Assembly: GCF_900747795.2 (NCBI RefSeq)
Contig: NC_041394.2
Coordinates: forward strand, 342,706,630-342,770,629
Reading direction: 5' to 3'
Length of the DNA stretch: 64,000 bases
Origin: Erpetoichthys calabaricus
Lineage: Eukaryota > Chordata > Cladistia > Polypteriformes > Polypteridae
This document shows, in pieces, positions 23,779-35,379 of this stretch. Position 1 is the stretch's first letter, and each line of letters opens with the position of its first letter. The notes below the pieces were generated by a model. The model had not been told where the DNA came from. It ran no database searches and saw only the letters and a list, made by a program, of their open reading frames with translations. The translations under genes and the position numbers were made by a program.

Positions 23779-23796
23779 TGTGACTTAATTACATCC

Positions 23797-24130
23797 ATCC
23801 ATCCATTACCCAACCCGCTATACCCTACCTACAAGGTCACGGGGGTCTGCTGGAGCCAATCCAGCCAACACAGGGTGCAAGGCAGGAACAAATCCCCGGG
23901 CAGGGCGCCAGCCCAACTCAGGATACGCGCACACACACACACACCAAGCACACACATTAGGGACAATTTAGGATCGCAAATGCACCTAACCTGCATGTCT
24001 TTGGACTGTGGGAGGAAACCCACACAGACACGGGGAGAACATGCAAACTCCACGCAGGGAGGACCTGGAAAGTGAACCCAAGCCTCCTCACTTTGAGGCA
24101 GCAATGCTACCACTGCACCACCGTGCCGCC
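23797..24130 (-). mobile_element. tRNA SINE, full length, with 18-bp target duplication
   Basis: On the minus strand it runs from ggcggcacggtggtgcagtg (24130) to an (ATGG)n-type tail at 23797. It is bounded by tgtgacttaattacatcc at 23779-23796 and 24131-24148, a perfect duplication. Both pol III boxes are present. The intact duplication points to a fairly recent insertion in the zinc-finger intron. Confidence 0.95.
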
Positions 24131-24148
24131 TGTGACTTAATTACATCC

Positions 24149-25320
24149 CATCAAATTCAAACAAACATATCAGTGAACCTAGAGCTGGGTACAATGCCAT
24201 GTGGAAGAACTATTTCCAATAAAAGTTTTATAGCACCCCTGCATCTTGACCCAAGTAGGCGCAGATATTTAGAAGGAGAGGGGATGCTCAGGGAAGCCTG
24301 CTATAAAAGTGGCTCCTGTGTGAGTAGGCAGAGGTGTCAGATCCAGAGCTGTGAGTAGCACTTTTTGAGGTATCTCCCTGCTATTGAGGCCTATTGGCTT
24401 GTGAACATGGACTCATCTCACCAAACTAGGGGATTGTGTAGATGTTAGGATGCCTCTAACTCTGAGTAAGAGGTGTGTGCGGACCAAGGAGACAAAGCAC
24501 CTCAGATCACATTGTGCCACAGAAGACCTGATGGCATGGTGGAGGAATAGCTGAAGAAATCAAAGATCATTTTCAGGACCACACCAGCGGTATGGCATAA
24601 GGTGCCTGAATCCATGCCTCCACCTTTCACACACTTTGGGTCGTTACAGTACTTAGAATTCCAAAAAAAAAAACAACAAAGACACCAAATGGAGAAAGCT
24701 GATTAATTTCTTGCAGGATGGGTTTTCCTGCAATGATTCTGTGGGCATCATTTAATAATTTATTAAAGTAGAAAGCTTTAATCACGGGACTCAATTCTTG
24801 TCATGTGCAGTTGTTTTTGGTGAGCCGTCTGACTTGTGTTATGATTGTGCTGGTAGTGCAATGCCAAAGTCACCTGTTATAATGACAATGTTTGTGATCC
24901 CAGTCCTAAAGATGTGGAGAAGATGGACACTCCAAAGAGCAAAACAACTGCCAGGTGAGGTTTCGTTTGGGTAAAAACACAGACAGATGCACAATGAGAT
25001 GTTTTGGTGTATCTGAGTGTAGAGAAAATTCAGCATGTTACATTTAAAAATAAAAAAGCACTGCACTCCTCTGTGATGAGGTGAATGAAAACCATAAAGA
25101 GAAGTGACTTGGCTGTTTCGGTGACGATTACCTGCAACACAACTGTGGAAAACAACCAAAGTGAACAAGAAAGTGTGAAAGAGACTTTAGATAGTGTTAT
25201 GGTGTATAAAATCTGTACATTTTGGTTTAATATTCCATTATATTTTGGTCAAGATAAAACAACTGATGAACTAAATTAAAGACAAATCAAAGCAGGTTTT
25301 CTTACACCTCACTTTTAAAA
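24149..25320. other. Intron sequence, no gene
   Basis: Short frames up to 109 codons with no recognisable motif. No clear repeat boundaries. Confidence 0.4.
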
Positions 25321-25956
25321 CAGCTGTTTCCAACATTGAAAGGAAGACATTTCTGGTGGCTCAATTACTTTATAACCTGGGAAAGGAAGCCTGAACTGAT
25401 ACCTCAGGCTATTGATTACTTTATGGATGGACATCTGGGACAACAATTGGGTTTATGGCCTGGGAAAGGGAGACTGAGGCAATATTAAAGAACTTTATTA
25501 TCTGGGAAAGAGCTTGAGCAAAATTCATCAATCACATTGACAGCCAGCCAATCAGGTGCATGTGTTGTGAAACCAAGGCATGACATTTCATAATAAATAT
25601 GCCTTGGTCTGGAAGAGGAGCAGAAGGAGGAGAAGAAGCAAAGAGAAGAAGGAGAAGAAGAGGAACAGACGAAGACGCCATTGGTCGTCAGAAAGGCATC
25701 ATGAACTTCGATTGCTAAATCAAACGCCTCCCTGGGACATTCATCCTTGTCATCTGTAACTTTTTCGTAAGCTTTTCCTAAAGACTATATATATTCAGAC
25801 TTTCCTATCAATACCTATTTTCTATTATTCTTTGTTCCAGTGGTATTATTATTATTCTTCTAATAAATACCATGCTGCTTTTAACTTTCTATGCTTTGTC
25901 TTAATGTCTAGAGTGATTGAATTAATAAGTTAGATTTCTTTGAGCACCTGGTGACA
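25320..25956 (+). mobile_element. LTR-like fossil
   Basis: The order of signals resembles a long terminal repeat: a CCAAT box (cagccaatcaggtg), a TATA-like ataaatatgcc, a purine-rich stretch, an AATAAA signal near 25861, then tggtgacagccag, which could be a primer-binding region. The left edge and any second copy were not found. Family and age are unknown. Confidence 0.4.
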
Positions 25957-27045
25957 GCCAGATTTTTTGCCATTATTTCTGTGCTGCGAGGTTTATAAGG
26001 CTGAGAGTGAGGGCTCAACTCAATAGAAGGGACAGTATGATAAAAAGAAGGTATTCTTGGCTGATAAATGGCCTATAGTCAAGAGTGCTGAGTCTTTGTA
26101 TGTTTAAATGTATTCTTGTAGACCAAAAGTAATACTTAGGTCTGAGATATCACTAAAACATTGTATGTTGTTCGTGCCGATAATAAGTAAGTCTCTTGAA
26201 GTGCTGAGTGACAGGCTGACGTGTGGTTTAAAGTGCTAAGGGTTAATCAGCAAGTGTGTGTCATTCATGGGGTACTGTTGTGGTTAGGGTCTGTGTGTAC
26301 CTTGTTTATCTATGTGTGTGTGTATTCATTTTAAAGTGCAACAGTAGACCAACCCGATAACGAACTTGACGAGAACATTTACCCTTGAGAAAACACGTAA
26401 AGGGTAAGTAGAGGGAAATACTACGATAATACAGGTAGCAATAGTCCTCATATTCCACCCTGAAAAACTTAATTAAAATAATATTTAAAAAAAAATAATA
26501 ATTTTGAGTATTGTGCTCTGCAAATTGGCTGTCAAACAAATTTTAGCGTCAGTTTCTCATACCTATATGTGTAGGGAAATGTCTATGTTTTGTTTGCTAT
26601 GGTGTGGTCCAATTAAAAGAATATTTGCTCTATGACAATTTTGCCCCTGGTCAAACCTTTTTGATGACCCCTCATTTAAATGGTGGCACATTAGGTGGCA
26701 GAAATCATTAGGTGACGTTAACTCCTTACCCCACCGCTTTGATTGCTGTCTTGGCCTATCAACACCTGCGTGCTGCCCACCTGACCCCACTCATGCGGAC
26801 ATTTTTACAGTGTTTAATGCTGATCAATTTCAGCCATTCTGGTGTTTGAACAGAGTAAATGTGATGCATTCTGCTGCCATACATGATTTGCTCAGCACAC
26901 AAATGAACAGTTTAACTTATCACCACATCACACAATCCAAAACAAGACTACAATTCTGAGTTCAGTGAGAAAAGAAAGGCCATGCATGTCAGCTCAATCC
27001 CGTCAGCCCACAGCCTCGGGCTATTTCTTATATCTGAGCACCTAC
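25957..27045. other. Intron sequence next to the N-terminal exon
   Basis: Nothing recognisable apart from the donor site at its right end. Confidence 0.4.
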
Positions 27046-27511
27046 CTTCTTGGAAAGGACTTGAACCCGATGCTTTGGCAGTCCATTTCATGTCATATTC
27101 CTGCTTCACATGGACAGACTGATGCTGTATGGAGGCAGGAGCCTCTTCTTCTGGATTAAAGCTCTGCCACTCAGACTCATGCTCAAGGTCCTCTTCCTTT
27201 ATAACACTGACAATTTTGTTTTTCTGTATGTCAGACGTGAGTTCAGAGTCTACTGTAAAGTCTAGAGGTCCACTATAGCAGTCGTTGTCTTCCTTCTCCT
27301 CCTTGTTCATGCAGACACTTTCCTGTTCAAGATGTCCAGACCTCCATTTACAGTGCTCTTCATCAACTTCTATACCATGCATCAAGAGGAGGCCCCAGTG
27401 CAGTGTGGGATCTGTCTCCTCCTTTACATTCCATACTTCTTCTGAGATGCCCTCTTCACATTTGTATCTCACAAGTTGAGGTCCCTGGACAACCTGAAAT
27501 GCCTTCTCCAT
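27046..27511 (-). CDS. C2H2 zinc-finger protein, N-terminal exon
   Basis: Starts at ATG 27511 (MEKAFQVVQGPQLVRYKCEE); an in-frame TTG three codons earlier is not needed. It encodes 155 codons plus one base and ends CAAGAAG|GTAGGT, a strong donor in phase 1. The product is acidic and carries repeated psi-K-x-E motifs (NVKEE, VIKEED, HVKQEY), which fit SUMO-acceptor sites. This kind of exon precedes the finger exon in many fish zinc-finger genes. Frame and phase join it directly to the acceptor at 12084 across a 14.96-kb intron. That junction is inferred, but no better partner exists in the window. Upstream non-coding exons were not identified. Confidence 0.85.
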
Positions 27512-28384
27512 ATTGGACAATGTGAAACAGTGGCTTCCTTTTTATCTCTATACAAAGAAGACTAGAATTGAAAAATCCAACCAAAAAACAAATGAATTAT
27601 AGTTTATTCATTTAATTGTTTTTCACAGCTCATTACATTGATATTCCTCTTAAGAAGTGGTGCTTTTGGCAGAAAAATTCTGATGCATGGGAGCTTGTGG
27701 AACTCGGAAAGACTTTTATAAGGGGGAGGAACCTGAGAGAGAAAAAGAGAGAAACTGTCAAAAGGAAGATGGATCCTGGATTGGATCTTCAGAGTTCTTG
27801 AAAGTAAATGCAAAAGGTGTGACACACAAATGAGTGGGGTGAGGTGGAGCTGGCAGTGTGAATATACAAGCAAAGGATAAAGACGAGAAAAGGTCTTTGG
27901 AGCTGCATGGAAGGAAGCAGTGGAAGACCTGAGCAACCGCCAAGGAAGGAGACAACCTCCAGTAAATCTTGCCTGAGGGACTGAAGGAAAGACACTGCAT
28001 TTGACAATGTTAGACTACCAGCATCAGTAATGATATAATATCAGCCAAATTATGGTCTAAAGAAACTTGTATATACACACAAGCTCACTTTTTGTTACTT
28101 GTCTTGAAGTTCTGTAAAGTTTTAATTTCCTAATGGGGACAAATAAATTATATCTAATCTAATCAAGTCTGATTTAAAGGCAACCCATGCCACAATCACA
28201 CCATCTTACCGTCATGTCTCGACAGAGGAGAAAAGGAGAGAGGTTAGGAGCACACGCTGATACGGCACATTGCCGCACCGAGAACATGACAAACCAACTC
28301 AGGATCCCAGAACCCGAGTGCAGCCGTGTGATGGGTGACACCTCAGCAGCACACTAGAGTGAGTTTTTTTATGGTGCCAATTCT
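27512..28384. other. 5' flank of the zinc-finger gene
   Basis: No CpG island or TATA box was seen. On the plus strand about 28100-28165 ends in ggggacaaataaattatatc, a LINE/SINE-type tail. The rest is unassigned. Confidence 0.4.
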
Positions 28385-28600
28385 GCCACCAACCCCCAAG
28401 TTTTTCCCTGCAGGCTGAAGGGCCCACATGCAGGGCTGGATGCAGATTAACCTCATACCCAGGATGGAGCAATTACATGTTAATGGCCTTGCTGAAGGGC
28501 CCAACGGAGTAGAGTCACTTTTGGTGTTTTACGGGATTCAAACTGGCAACCTTCCGATTGCCAGTGCAGATCCCTAGCCACCACTCTGCCACTTCTCGAC
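28385..28600 (-). mobile_element. Second tRNA-derived SINE family
   Basis: On the minus strand the head tggcagagtggtggctaggg and B-box-like ggttgccagtttgaatccc form a pol III promoter different from the 4256 family. The body (gggcccttcagcaaggcc; tgctccatcctgggtatgag) follows. Length about 215 bp. The 3' limit is approximate. Confidence 0.8.
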
Positions 28601-29603
28601 AGGAAAACCGATAATTTTGTGAGGTAACCAGGAGAAGCAAGCAAAGACAAAACAACAGAAAACAAATATAAATGATAGAGCAGGCAATACAAGAAGAGTC
28701 AACACACAATAACTCAAAATGAAATGAAGGAGTTTATCCACAGATTGGGTAAGGTTTGAAGCGAAGGCTGAGCTTTTATGGCAGTTGCTGACTAAGACAG
28801 GGTCATAGCCCCAGAAACCACATCCCTAGAAATGCAGGATGTGACCCTGAGAGCAGTACACAATCTGGCTTCTCTTAAAGAAAAAGGCTGCGATACATCA
28901 GTATTCCTCCTAAATCACGACACTTACGAGTTCAGCATTTCGTGACCTCCGTTTTGATAAAACCATACATAAGATCGCCAGGAATGACGTTAGAAAGCAT
29001 TTCTCACATCTTGGACTCATTTGGACACAGCCTGCTCCAATCTCCACATGGAGAACATGCAAGACATCGCACAGTAGATGGGGAAAAGCAGTAAGCAAAC
29101 AGCACAATGCTGGACAACAGCATGCTTACGGCACACCCAACAATGCATGAAAATGTACCAGTGCACAGTTGGTTTCTTTTGCTTTATACAAAGAGGATTT
29201 CCAACTGGAACCTACAGCAAGGCAATGGACATGCAGAGAAATCAGTGGGGCACCTGCGGAAAAATTAAAAACTCCTGTCGATGTAAGCAGACAAGCGAAG
29301 AGAAAACAGATCATCACTTTAAGAAAATAGTACTAAGAATCTGTGGTCAAATTGATTACTTCCATTTTACTTTTGTTGGCACAAGCAAGCTTCAGAAATA
29401 TAGAAGGCACTTCTTCCTAAATCATAACCTTTGTTTCTACAAAGTGGAAGCCACAAAGTGGTTTTTGTTTTCATGATTCAACTCCTGCCCCTTTAGTTCC
29501 ATTTTAAAATGCAAGATCTGGCCAGGTCATGTCATTTTCTAACCCACTTGATATTGAGCAGGTTCAATCGGGAGTCTGGAGCTTATTCCAGGTATCATAG
29601 GGC
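28601..29603. other. Unassigned sequence
   Basis: A 132-codon plus frame at 29078-29476 has uneven composition and no recognisable motif. No repeat ends seen. Confidence 0.4.
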
Positions 29604-29765
29604 AGGGGTTGCCAACTCCAGTCCTGGAGGACCACCATGGCTGCAGGTTTTCATTCTAACCCTTTTCTTAATGAGTGACCTGTTTCTGCTGCTAATTAAC
29701 TTCTTGTGAATTAATTTTAATAGAATTGCTTTTTTAAGATTTGTTCCCCTGAATTTCTTGATCTA
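29604..29765 (+). repeat. Fish interspersed repeat (hAT-like end)
   Basis: caggggttgccaactccagt followed by cctggagga and gctgcaggttttcattctaa is a very widespread fish repeat, probably a hAT-derived MITE. Only one end is clear. Confidence 0.6.
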
Positions 29766-30049
29766 CAAGTCTCCGACTTAAAGTTTAAATCTGAATAATA
29801 TCTACATACTTCTGTCATATCAGCTATGTCCATATATTCAATCTCTTTTCGCTGTTCTGTTATTTTACCGAGTAATTATTTCCGTTTGTCAGTGCTAATG
29901 CGATCTTTATTATCAATTTTTTGAGACTTTCGAATTTTCGTACTTCCATTATCTCTAACCTGCTCTGCATGTGTATTGCACCAGCGTCTTTGAATTCTTT
30001 ACGACGATCTACTTTGTCATCTACTCTTTGTCTTTTATTTCCGGCCCAG

Positions 30050-30164
30050 GGCGTGTTAAATCTCTTGGCACAAAGTCTCACCCCGCGGGACTTGAAATTA
30101 TCTCTCTGAAAAAGTCTCGTCTTGTCCCAGGATTTTTTTATATAATAGAGAGATATGAATTTTT
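30050..30164 (-). mobile_element. Helitron 5' end fragment
   Basis: On the minus strand tctctattatataaaaaaat, then cctgggacaagacgag, resembles the 5' terminus of Helitrons (TC start, AT-rich block) and parallels the start of the 3147-3865 element. No matching 3' hairpin/CTAG end was found, and the inward limit is unknown. Confidence 0.5.
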
Positions 30165-30474
30165 GAAACATACAATGGGACTGTCTGTGACAGAACTCAA
30201 CAGTGCCAGGATGAAATGGCAGTGCAAAGCTTTCAGTGTAATAAAAAGCTGCAAGGATTCAAGAACTGGGACACTCTGTTGTCACTTTAACGTGTAGTAA
30301 ACTTAAACAAATGGTTATCTGATTTCAAAAACACTTCTGTGAATATTTATGCGATTCCCCTCACTCGTCTCTTTTTTACTTTCTTATGTGTGTGAGATTG
30401 AGTCCTATAAAGGCCCGGCACCCCATCTTCATGGGTACATCTCTGTGACCCTAAATCGAGTGGATGTCATTTAA

Positions 30475-31195
30475 CTCTTTCAGGGCTGATGTTGACTTTT
30501 GTCAAAATTCAGTAGTAGAGGACAGTAATCAGCTGTAAACTGCAATAAAACTCACCCTTATGTTTTAGTTTGATTCTCTTTGCTAGAAGGAAAGTTACAT
30601 AGGTTTGTTGATTTAACCTCGATTCCCTACGCATGCATAAATAGCAAAGAGCAAACAATCTCTAAAATGGCACCGACATCTGGCGAGAGACCAAAGGGAA
30701 TGTGCAAAGCAAAATACTCCACGTACGGTTTACGTAATTTCATTGAATAGGACTCTGACTTGTCGGACTCCGAGTATGATGCAAGTAATCTGGAGATGGA
30801 TATCAAAAACAAAAGTGAGGTACCAGCATCATCTAATCAGTCCTCAGCTGATTGTGGCGCTGAACACTTTTGTGTAGCTGATGCATCTATAGAAGCATTT
30901 GCCTGGTAGGACCACCACTTATGATGTCAAGAGGTGCAACCGCCACCCACCTGCTGTGCAAAGACAGCCAGGCACCTGATCCACCGTGTATTCCTGCTGA
31001 CCATCGAGGTGCCCCCACTCAGCCACTGCTGCTAGAGATGCCAAATATACGTCAACAGCAGCCACTTTTGTATGAAAATGTGCTATATAAATAAATGTTG
31101 TTGTTGTTTTTATGTTCACTTATGTGTGAAACTATTGCTGTGCGTGCTTTTCAGAGAACTGAATTTTTTGGAAAACATATTCAGCCCTCAAAGAG
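30475..31195 (+). mobile_element. piggyBac transposon, internally deleted
   Basis: Flanked by TTAA (30471-30474, 31196-31199) with ends ctctttcagggc and gccctcaaagag, the same family as 13615-14982. It keeps the transposase start on the plus strand (MAPTSGERPKGMCKAKYSTY, then an acidic DSDLSDSEYD stretch and VADASIEAFAW). One in-frame stop separates the first two parts. The catalytic core is absent. Positions ~30905-31115 are a SINE-like insertion ending in gtgctatataaataaatg and GTT repeats. Confidence 0.85.
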
Positions 31196-31199
31196 TTAA

Positions 31200-32222
31200 T
31201 AACACCACATGCAGGAATCAACAGATTTTATCAACGAAGAGTCCTTAATGACACAGTTTAAATATCCAGCTGTAAAACAAGTCATCATCCCCAGTTACAC
31301 ACACTCAGTCCACGTACACACAGGAAGGACATGCAAACTCCATACGGAACCCGAGCAGGGTGACAATCACACCTGAGCTCATGGTGCTGTGTGACAGGAA
31401 CACACATTGTGTCCCACTGCAGTGCCCACACAAGTGATAGAGAACCAGATTAAAACTAAATGTGTATGTGTAGCGTCAACTCGGTCGATCACATTGATGT
31501 CATGGTACGTGTCTGCTTAATCTTCCATAGTGACAATATCAGCAGCAGGCAGGCCATATCTTAGCAAAATAAAGCCATAACAGTAATAAGCATTTGCAGC
31601 TCTCCGCTACACTCTGATCCCCACATTAAGATATTCAGTGACCTTTTAAATTCTGACACTTGACCCAAATTTAACACCTAGATAATAAAATAATGAATTT
31701 AGGCCATCAAAATTAGATTTCAAAAACGTGCTACTTATAACAAGAAAAAGAAAATAATAAGGCTGGTGAGGAAATCCTGACAGCCACGCAGGTTGACGAG
31801 GGTGGCTGCTGAAATTTCCCCTCTTTTGGAGCACAAAGATAACACAATGATTTGTTTAACCCCCTCATTTTCAATACTGACTCAGTTTGAAGCCAGGTGC
31901 ACACTCAACCTACTTGACAAATTCTCCTCGATTCTAATTTTCAAACTATTTAACTGAATGTGCCAAAGGAACATGGCATGCACTTCCCCTAACTTTGGGT
32001 AAACACTGATAAATAGCAGGACATCCACAGAATAAGTCACTGGAAAGCGATGACGTGGAGACTGCTTTGCCCTGGGGCCTATAGTGCTGTTAAGACAGTC
32101 CTGGGTTCCACTGCTCTAATTCATAAAATGCTGTCCAATATGAATAGACCCCTCAAGTCGATGACGCCCTTAGGCGAGGTCAGCCACACTCCTGCCGGAC
32201 GTCCAAGCATTTGACATCTCCT
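31200..32222. other. Unassigned sequence
   Basis: No gene or repeat recognised. The last 19 bp before the RTE element are its target duplication. Confidence 0.4.
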
Positions 32223-32241
32223 TGTCATCAAATCGACAACT
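32223..32241. repeat. 19-bp target site duplication, left copy
   Basis: tgtcatcaaatcgacaact, identical to 35303-35321. Confidence 0.95.
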
Positions 32242-35200
32242 TTTTCTTCTTTCGGCTGCCCCTGTTAGTGGTTGCCACAGCAGAACATCTTCTTCCATAT
32301 CTTTCTGTCCTCTCCATCTTGTTCTGTTACACACATCACCTGCATGTCCTCTCTCACCACATCCATAAACCTCCTCTCAGGCCTTCCTCTTTTCCTCTTC
32401 CCTGGCAGCTCTATCCTTAGCAATCCTTCTCCCAATATACTCAGCATCTCTCCTCTGCACATGTCCAAACCAACACAATCTCGCCTCTCTGACTTTGTCC
32501 CCCAAACCGTCCAACTTGAGCTGACCCTGTAATGTCCTCATCCTAGCCATCCTCGTGACACCCAATGAAAATCTTAGCATCTTTAACTCTGCTACCTCCA
32601 GCTTTGTCTACTGCTTTCTGGTCAGTGCCACCGTCTCCAACCCATATAACATAACTGGTCTCACTACCATCCTGTAAACCTTCCCTTTCATTCTTGCTGA
32701 TACCCATCTGTCACTATTACTCCTGACACTCTTCTCCACCCATTCCACCCTGCCTGCACTCTCTTTTTCATCTCTCTTCCACAATCCCCATTACTCTGTA
32801 CTCGTTGATCCCAAGTATTTAAACTCATCCACCTTTGCCAACTCTACTCCCTGCATCCTCACCATTCCACTGACCTCCCTCTCATTTACACACATGTATT
32901 CTTTCTTGTTCCTACTGACCTTCATTCCTCTCCTCTCTAGAGCATATCTCCACCTCTCCAGGGTCTCCTCAACCTGCTCCCTACTATCGCTACAGATCAC
33001 AATGTCATCATCAAACATCATAGTCCACAGGGACTCCTGTCTAATCTCGTCTGTCAACCTGTCCATCACCATTGCAAATAAGAAAGGGCTCAGAGCCGAT
33101 CCCTGATGTAATCCCACCTCCAACTTGAATGCATCCGTCACTCCTACCGCAGACCTCACCACGGTCACACTTCCCTCGTACATATCCTGTACAACTCTTA
33201 CCTACTTCTCTGCCACTCCCGACTTCATCATACAATACCACAACTGCTCTCAAGGCACCCTGTCATATGCTTTCTTCAGGTCCACAAAGACGCAATGCAA
33301 CTCCTTCTGGCCTTCTCTAAACTTCTCCATCAACTTCCTCAGAGCAAACATTGCATCGATGGTGCTCTTTCTTGGCATGAAACCATACTGCTGCCCACTA
33401 ATCATTACCTGACTTCTTAACCTAGCTTCCACTACTCTTTCTCATAACTTCATGCTGTGGCTCATCAATTTTATCTCCCTGTAGTTACTACAGTCCTGCA
33501 CATACCCCTTATTCTTAAATATCGGCACCAGTACACTTCTCCATTCATCAGGCATCCTCTCACTTTCCAAGATTCCATTAAACAATCTGGTTATGAACTT
33601 CACTGCCATCTCTCCTAAACACCTCCATGCTTCCACAGGTATGTCATCTGGACCAACATCCTTCCCATTTTTCATCCTCTTCATAGCTGTCCTTACTTCC
33701 TCCTTGCTAATCTGTTGCACTTCCTGATTCACTATCCCCATATCATTCAACCTCCTCTCTCTCATTCTCTTCATTCATCAGCCTCTCAAAGTACTCTTTC
33801 CATCTGCTCAACACACTCTCCTTGCTTGTGAGTACATTTCCATCTTTATCCTTTATCACCCTAACCTGCTGCACATCTTTCCCAGCTCGGTCCCTCTGTC
33901 TAGCTCATCAGTACAGGTCCTTTTCTCCTTCCTTATTGTCCAACCTCTCATACATCTTTTCTTTAGACTTCATCACCTCTCTCTTCACCTTGCGCCTTAT
34001 CTCTTTGTACTCTTGTCTACTTTCTGCATCTCTCTGACTATCCCACTTCTTCTTTGCCATCCTCTTCCTCTGTATACTCTCCTGTATTTCCTCATTCCAC
34101 CACCAGGTTTCCTTATCCTCCTTCCTCTGTCCAGATGTCACGCCAAGCACCCTTCTTGCTGTCACCCTTACTACATCTGCTGTAGTTGCCCAGCTGTCTG
34201 GTAATTCTTCACTGCCACCCAGTGCCTGTCTCACCTCCTCCCTAAACTCAACCTTGCAGTCTTCCTTTTTCAGCTTCCACCATTTGATCCTTGGCTCTGC
34301 CCTCACTCTCTTCCTCTTCTTGATCTCAAACGTCATCCTACAGACCACCATTCTATGCTGTTTAACTACACATTCCCCTGCCACTACTTTGCAGTCTTCA
34401 ATCTCCTTCAGATTGACTCTTCTGCATAGGATGTAATCTACCTGCGTGCATCTTCCTCCACTCTTGTACATAACCCTATGTTCCTCCCTCTTCTTAAAAT
34501 AGTATTCACCACAGCCATATCCATCCTTTTGGCAAAATCCACTATCCTCAGACCTTCATTCCTCTCCTTGACACCATACCTACCCATCACCTCCTCATCT
34601 CCTCTGTTCCCTTCACCAACATGCTCATTGAAATCCGCTCCAATCACCACTTTCAGTCCTTTGGGTACACTGTTCATCACTTCATCCAACTCACTCCAAA
34701 AGTCTTCTCTCTCATTCATCACACACCCAACTTGTGGTGCATATGCACTAACAATATTCATCATCACACCTCCAATTTCCACCTTCATAATCATTACTCT
34801 GCCTTTCACTCTTTTCACCTCCAAAACACTCTTGACATACTGTTCCTTCAGAATAACTCCTACCCCATTTCTTCTCCCATCCACACTATGATAGAACAAT
34901 TTGAATCCATCTCCAATCCACCTGACCTTACTCCCCTTCCATTTAGTCTCTTGTACACACAACATATCAACCATCCTTCTCTCCATCATATCTGCTAACT
35001 CTCTCCCCTTACCAGTCATACTGCCTACATTCAAAGTTCCTACCCTCAGTTCCACTCTCTTTACTTTCCTCCTGCCTCTTCTTCTCCGGCCAACAGTAGC
35101 CCAATTTCCACCAGCACCCTGTTGGCGGTCGTTGTTAACCCGGGGCCCGAACGATCCGGTATGGACATTTGTATTGTTGTCCGCATATTGACTTGGCAAA

Positions 35201-35302
35201 ATTTTACACCAGATGCCCTTACTGACGTAACCCTCCCCATTTATCCGGGCTTGGGACCGGCACGAAGAAACACACTGGTTTGTGCATCCCCTGTGGCTAC
35301 GC
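32242..35302 (-). mobile_element. RTE-clade LINE, full length, frames broken
   Basis: Reading down from 35302 there is a short leader, then ORF text with an APE-type endonuclease (RVGTLNVGSMTGKGRE, LCVQETKWKG, VVIGADFNEHVG, then VDYILCRR), a linker, and a reverse transcriptase (GPDDIPVEAWR, VDLKKAYDRVP motif A, QGSALSPFLFAMVMDRL motif B). Motif C reads FDDD where copy 2 has FVDD. The C-terminal part has REARLCWFGHVQRRD and KRKRGRPERRFMDVVRED. The endonuclease wording resembles CFDP2-like host proteins, themselves RTE-derived. Frame breaks: a shift near 34450, a stop at 33908, a shift before 33774, in-frame stops near 33440 and 33205, and further shifts after 32790. Length is about 3.06 kb, near the usual ~3.2 kb. 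The perfect flanking duplication defines both ends. Confidence 0.93.
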
Positions 35303-35321
35303 TGTCATCAAATCGACAACT
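35303..35321. repeat. 19-bp target site duplication, right copy
   Basis: Identical to 32223-32241; it defines the 5' end of the RTE copy. Confidence 0.95.
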
Positions 35322-35379
35322 AACCGAGTCAAACAACTGGGTGATGACAGAACTGAACAAATCCTACACCTTTTTCACA

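Noticed and set aside
29078-29476. 132-codon plus-strand frame
   Set aside because: No recognisable motif, a non-distinct start and no splice or promoter context.
34478-35191. Several plus-strand frames of 96 to 142 codons across the RTE element
   Set aside because: Antisense shadows of the endonuclease coding strand, rich in Ser, Leu, Thr and Pro as expected of antisense.
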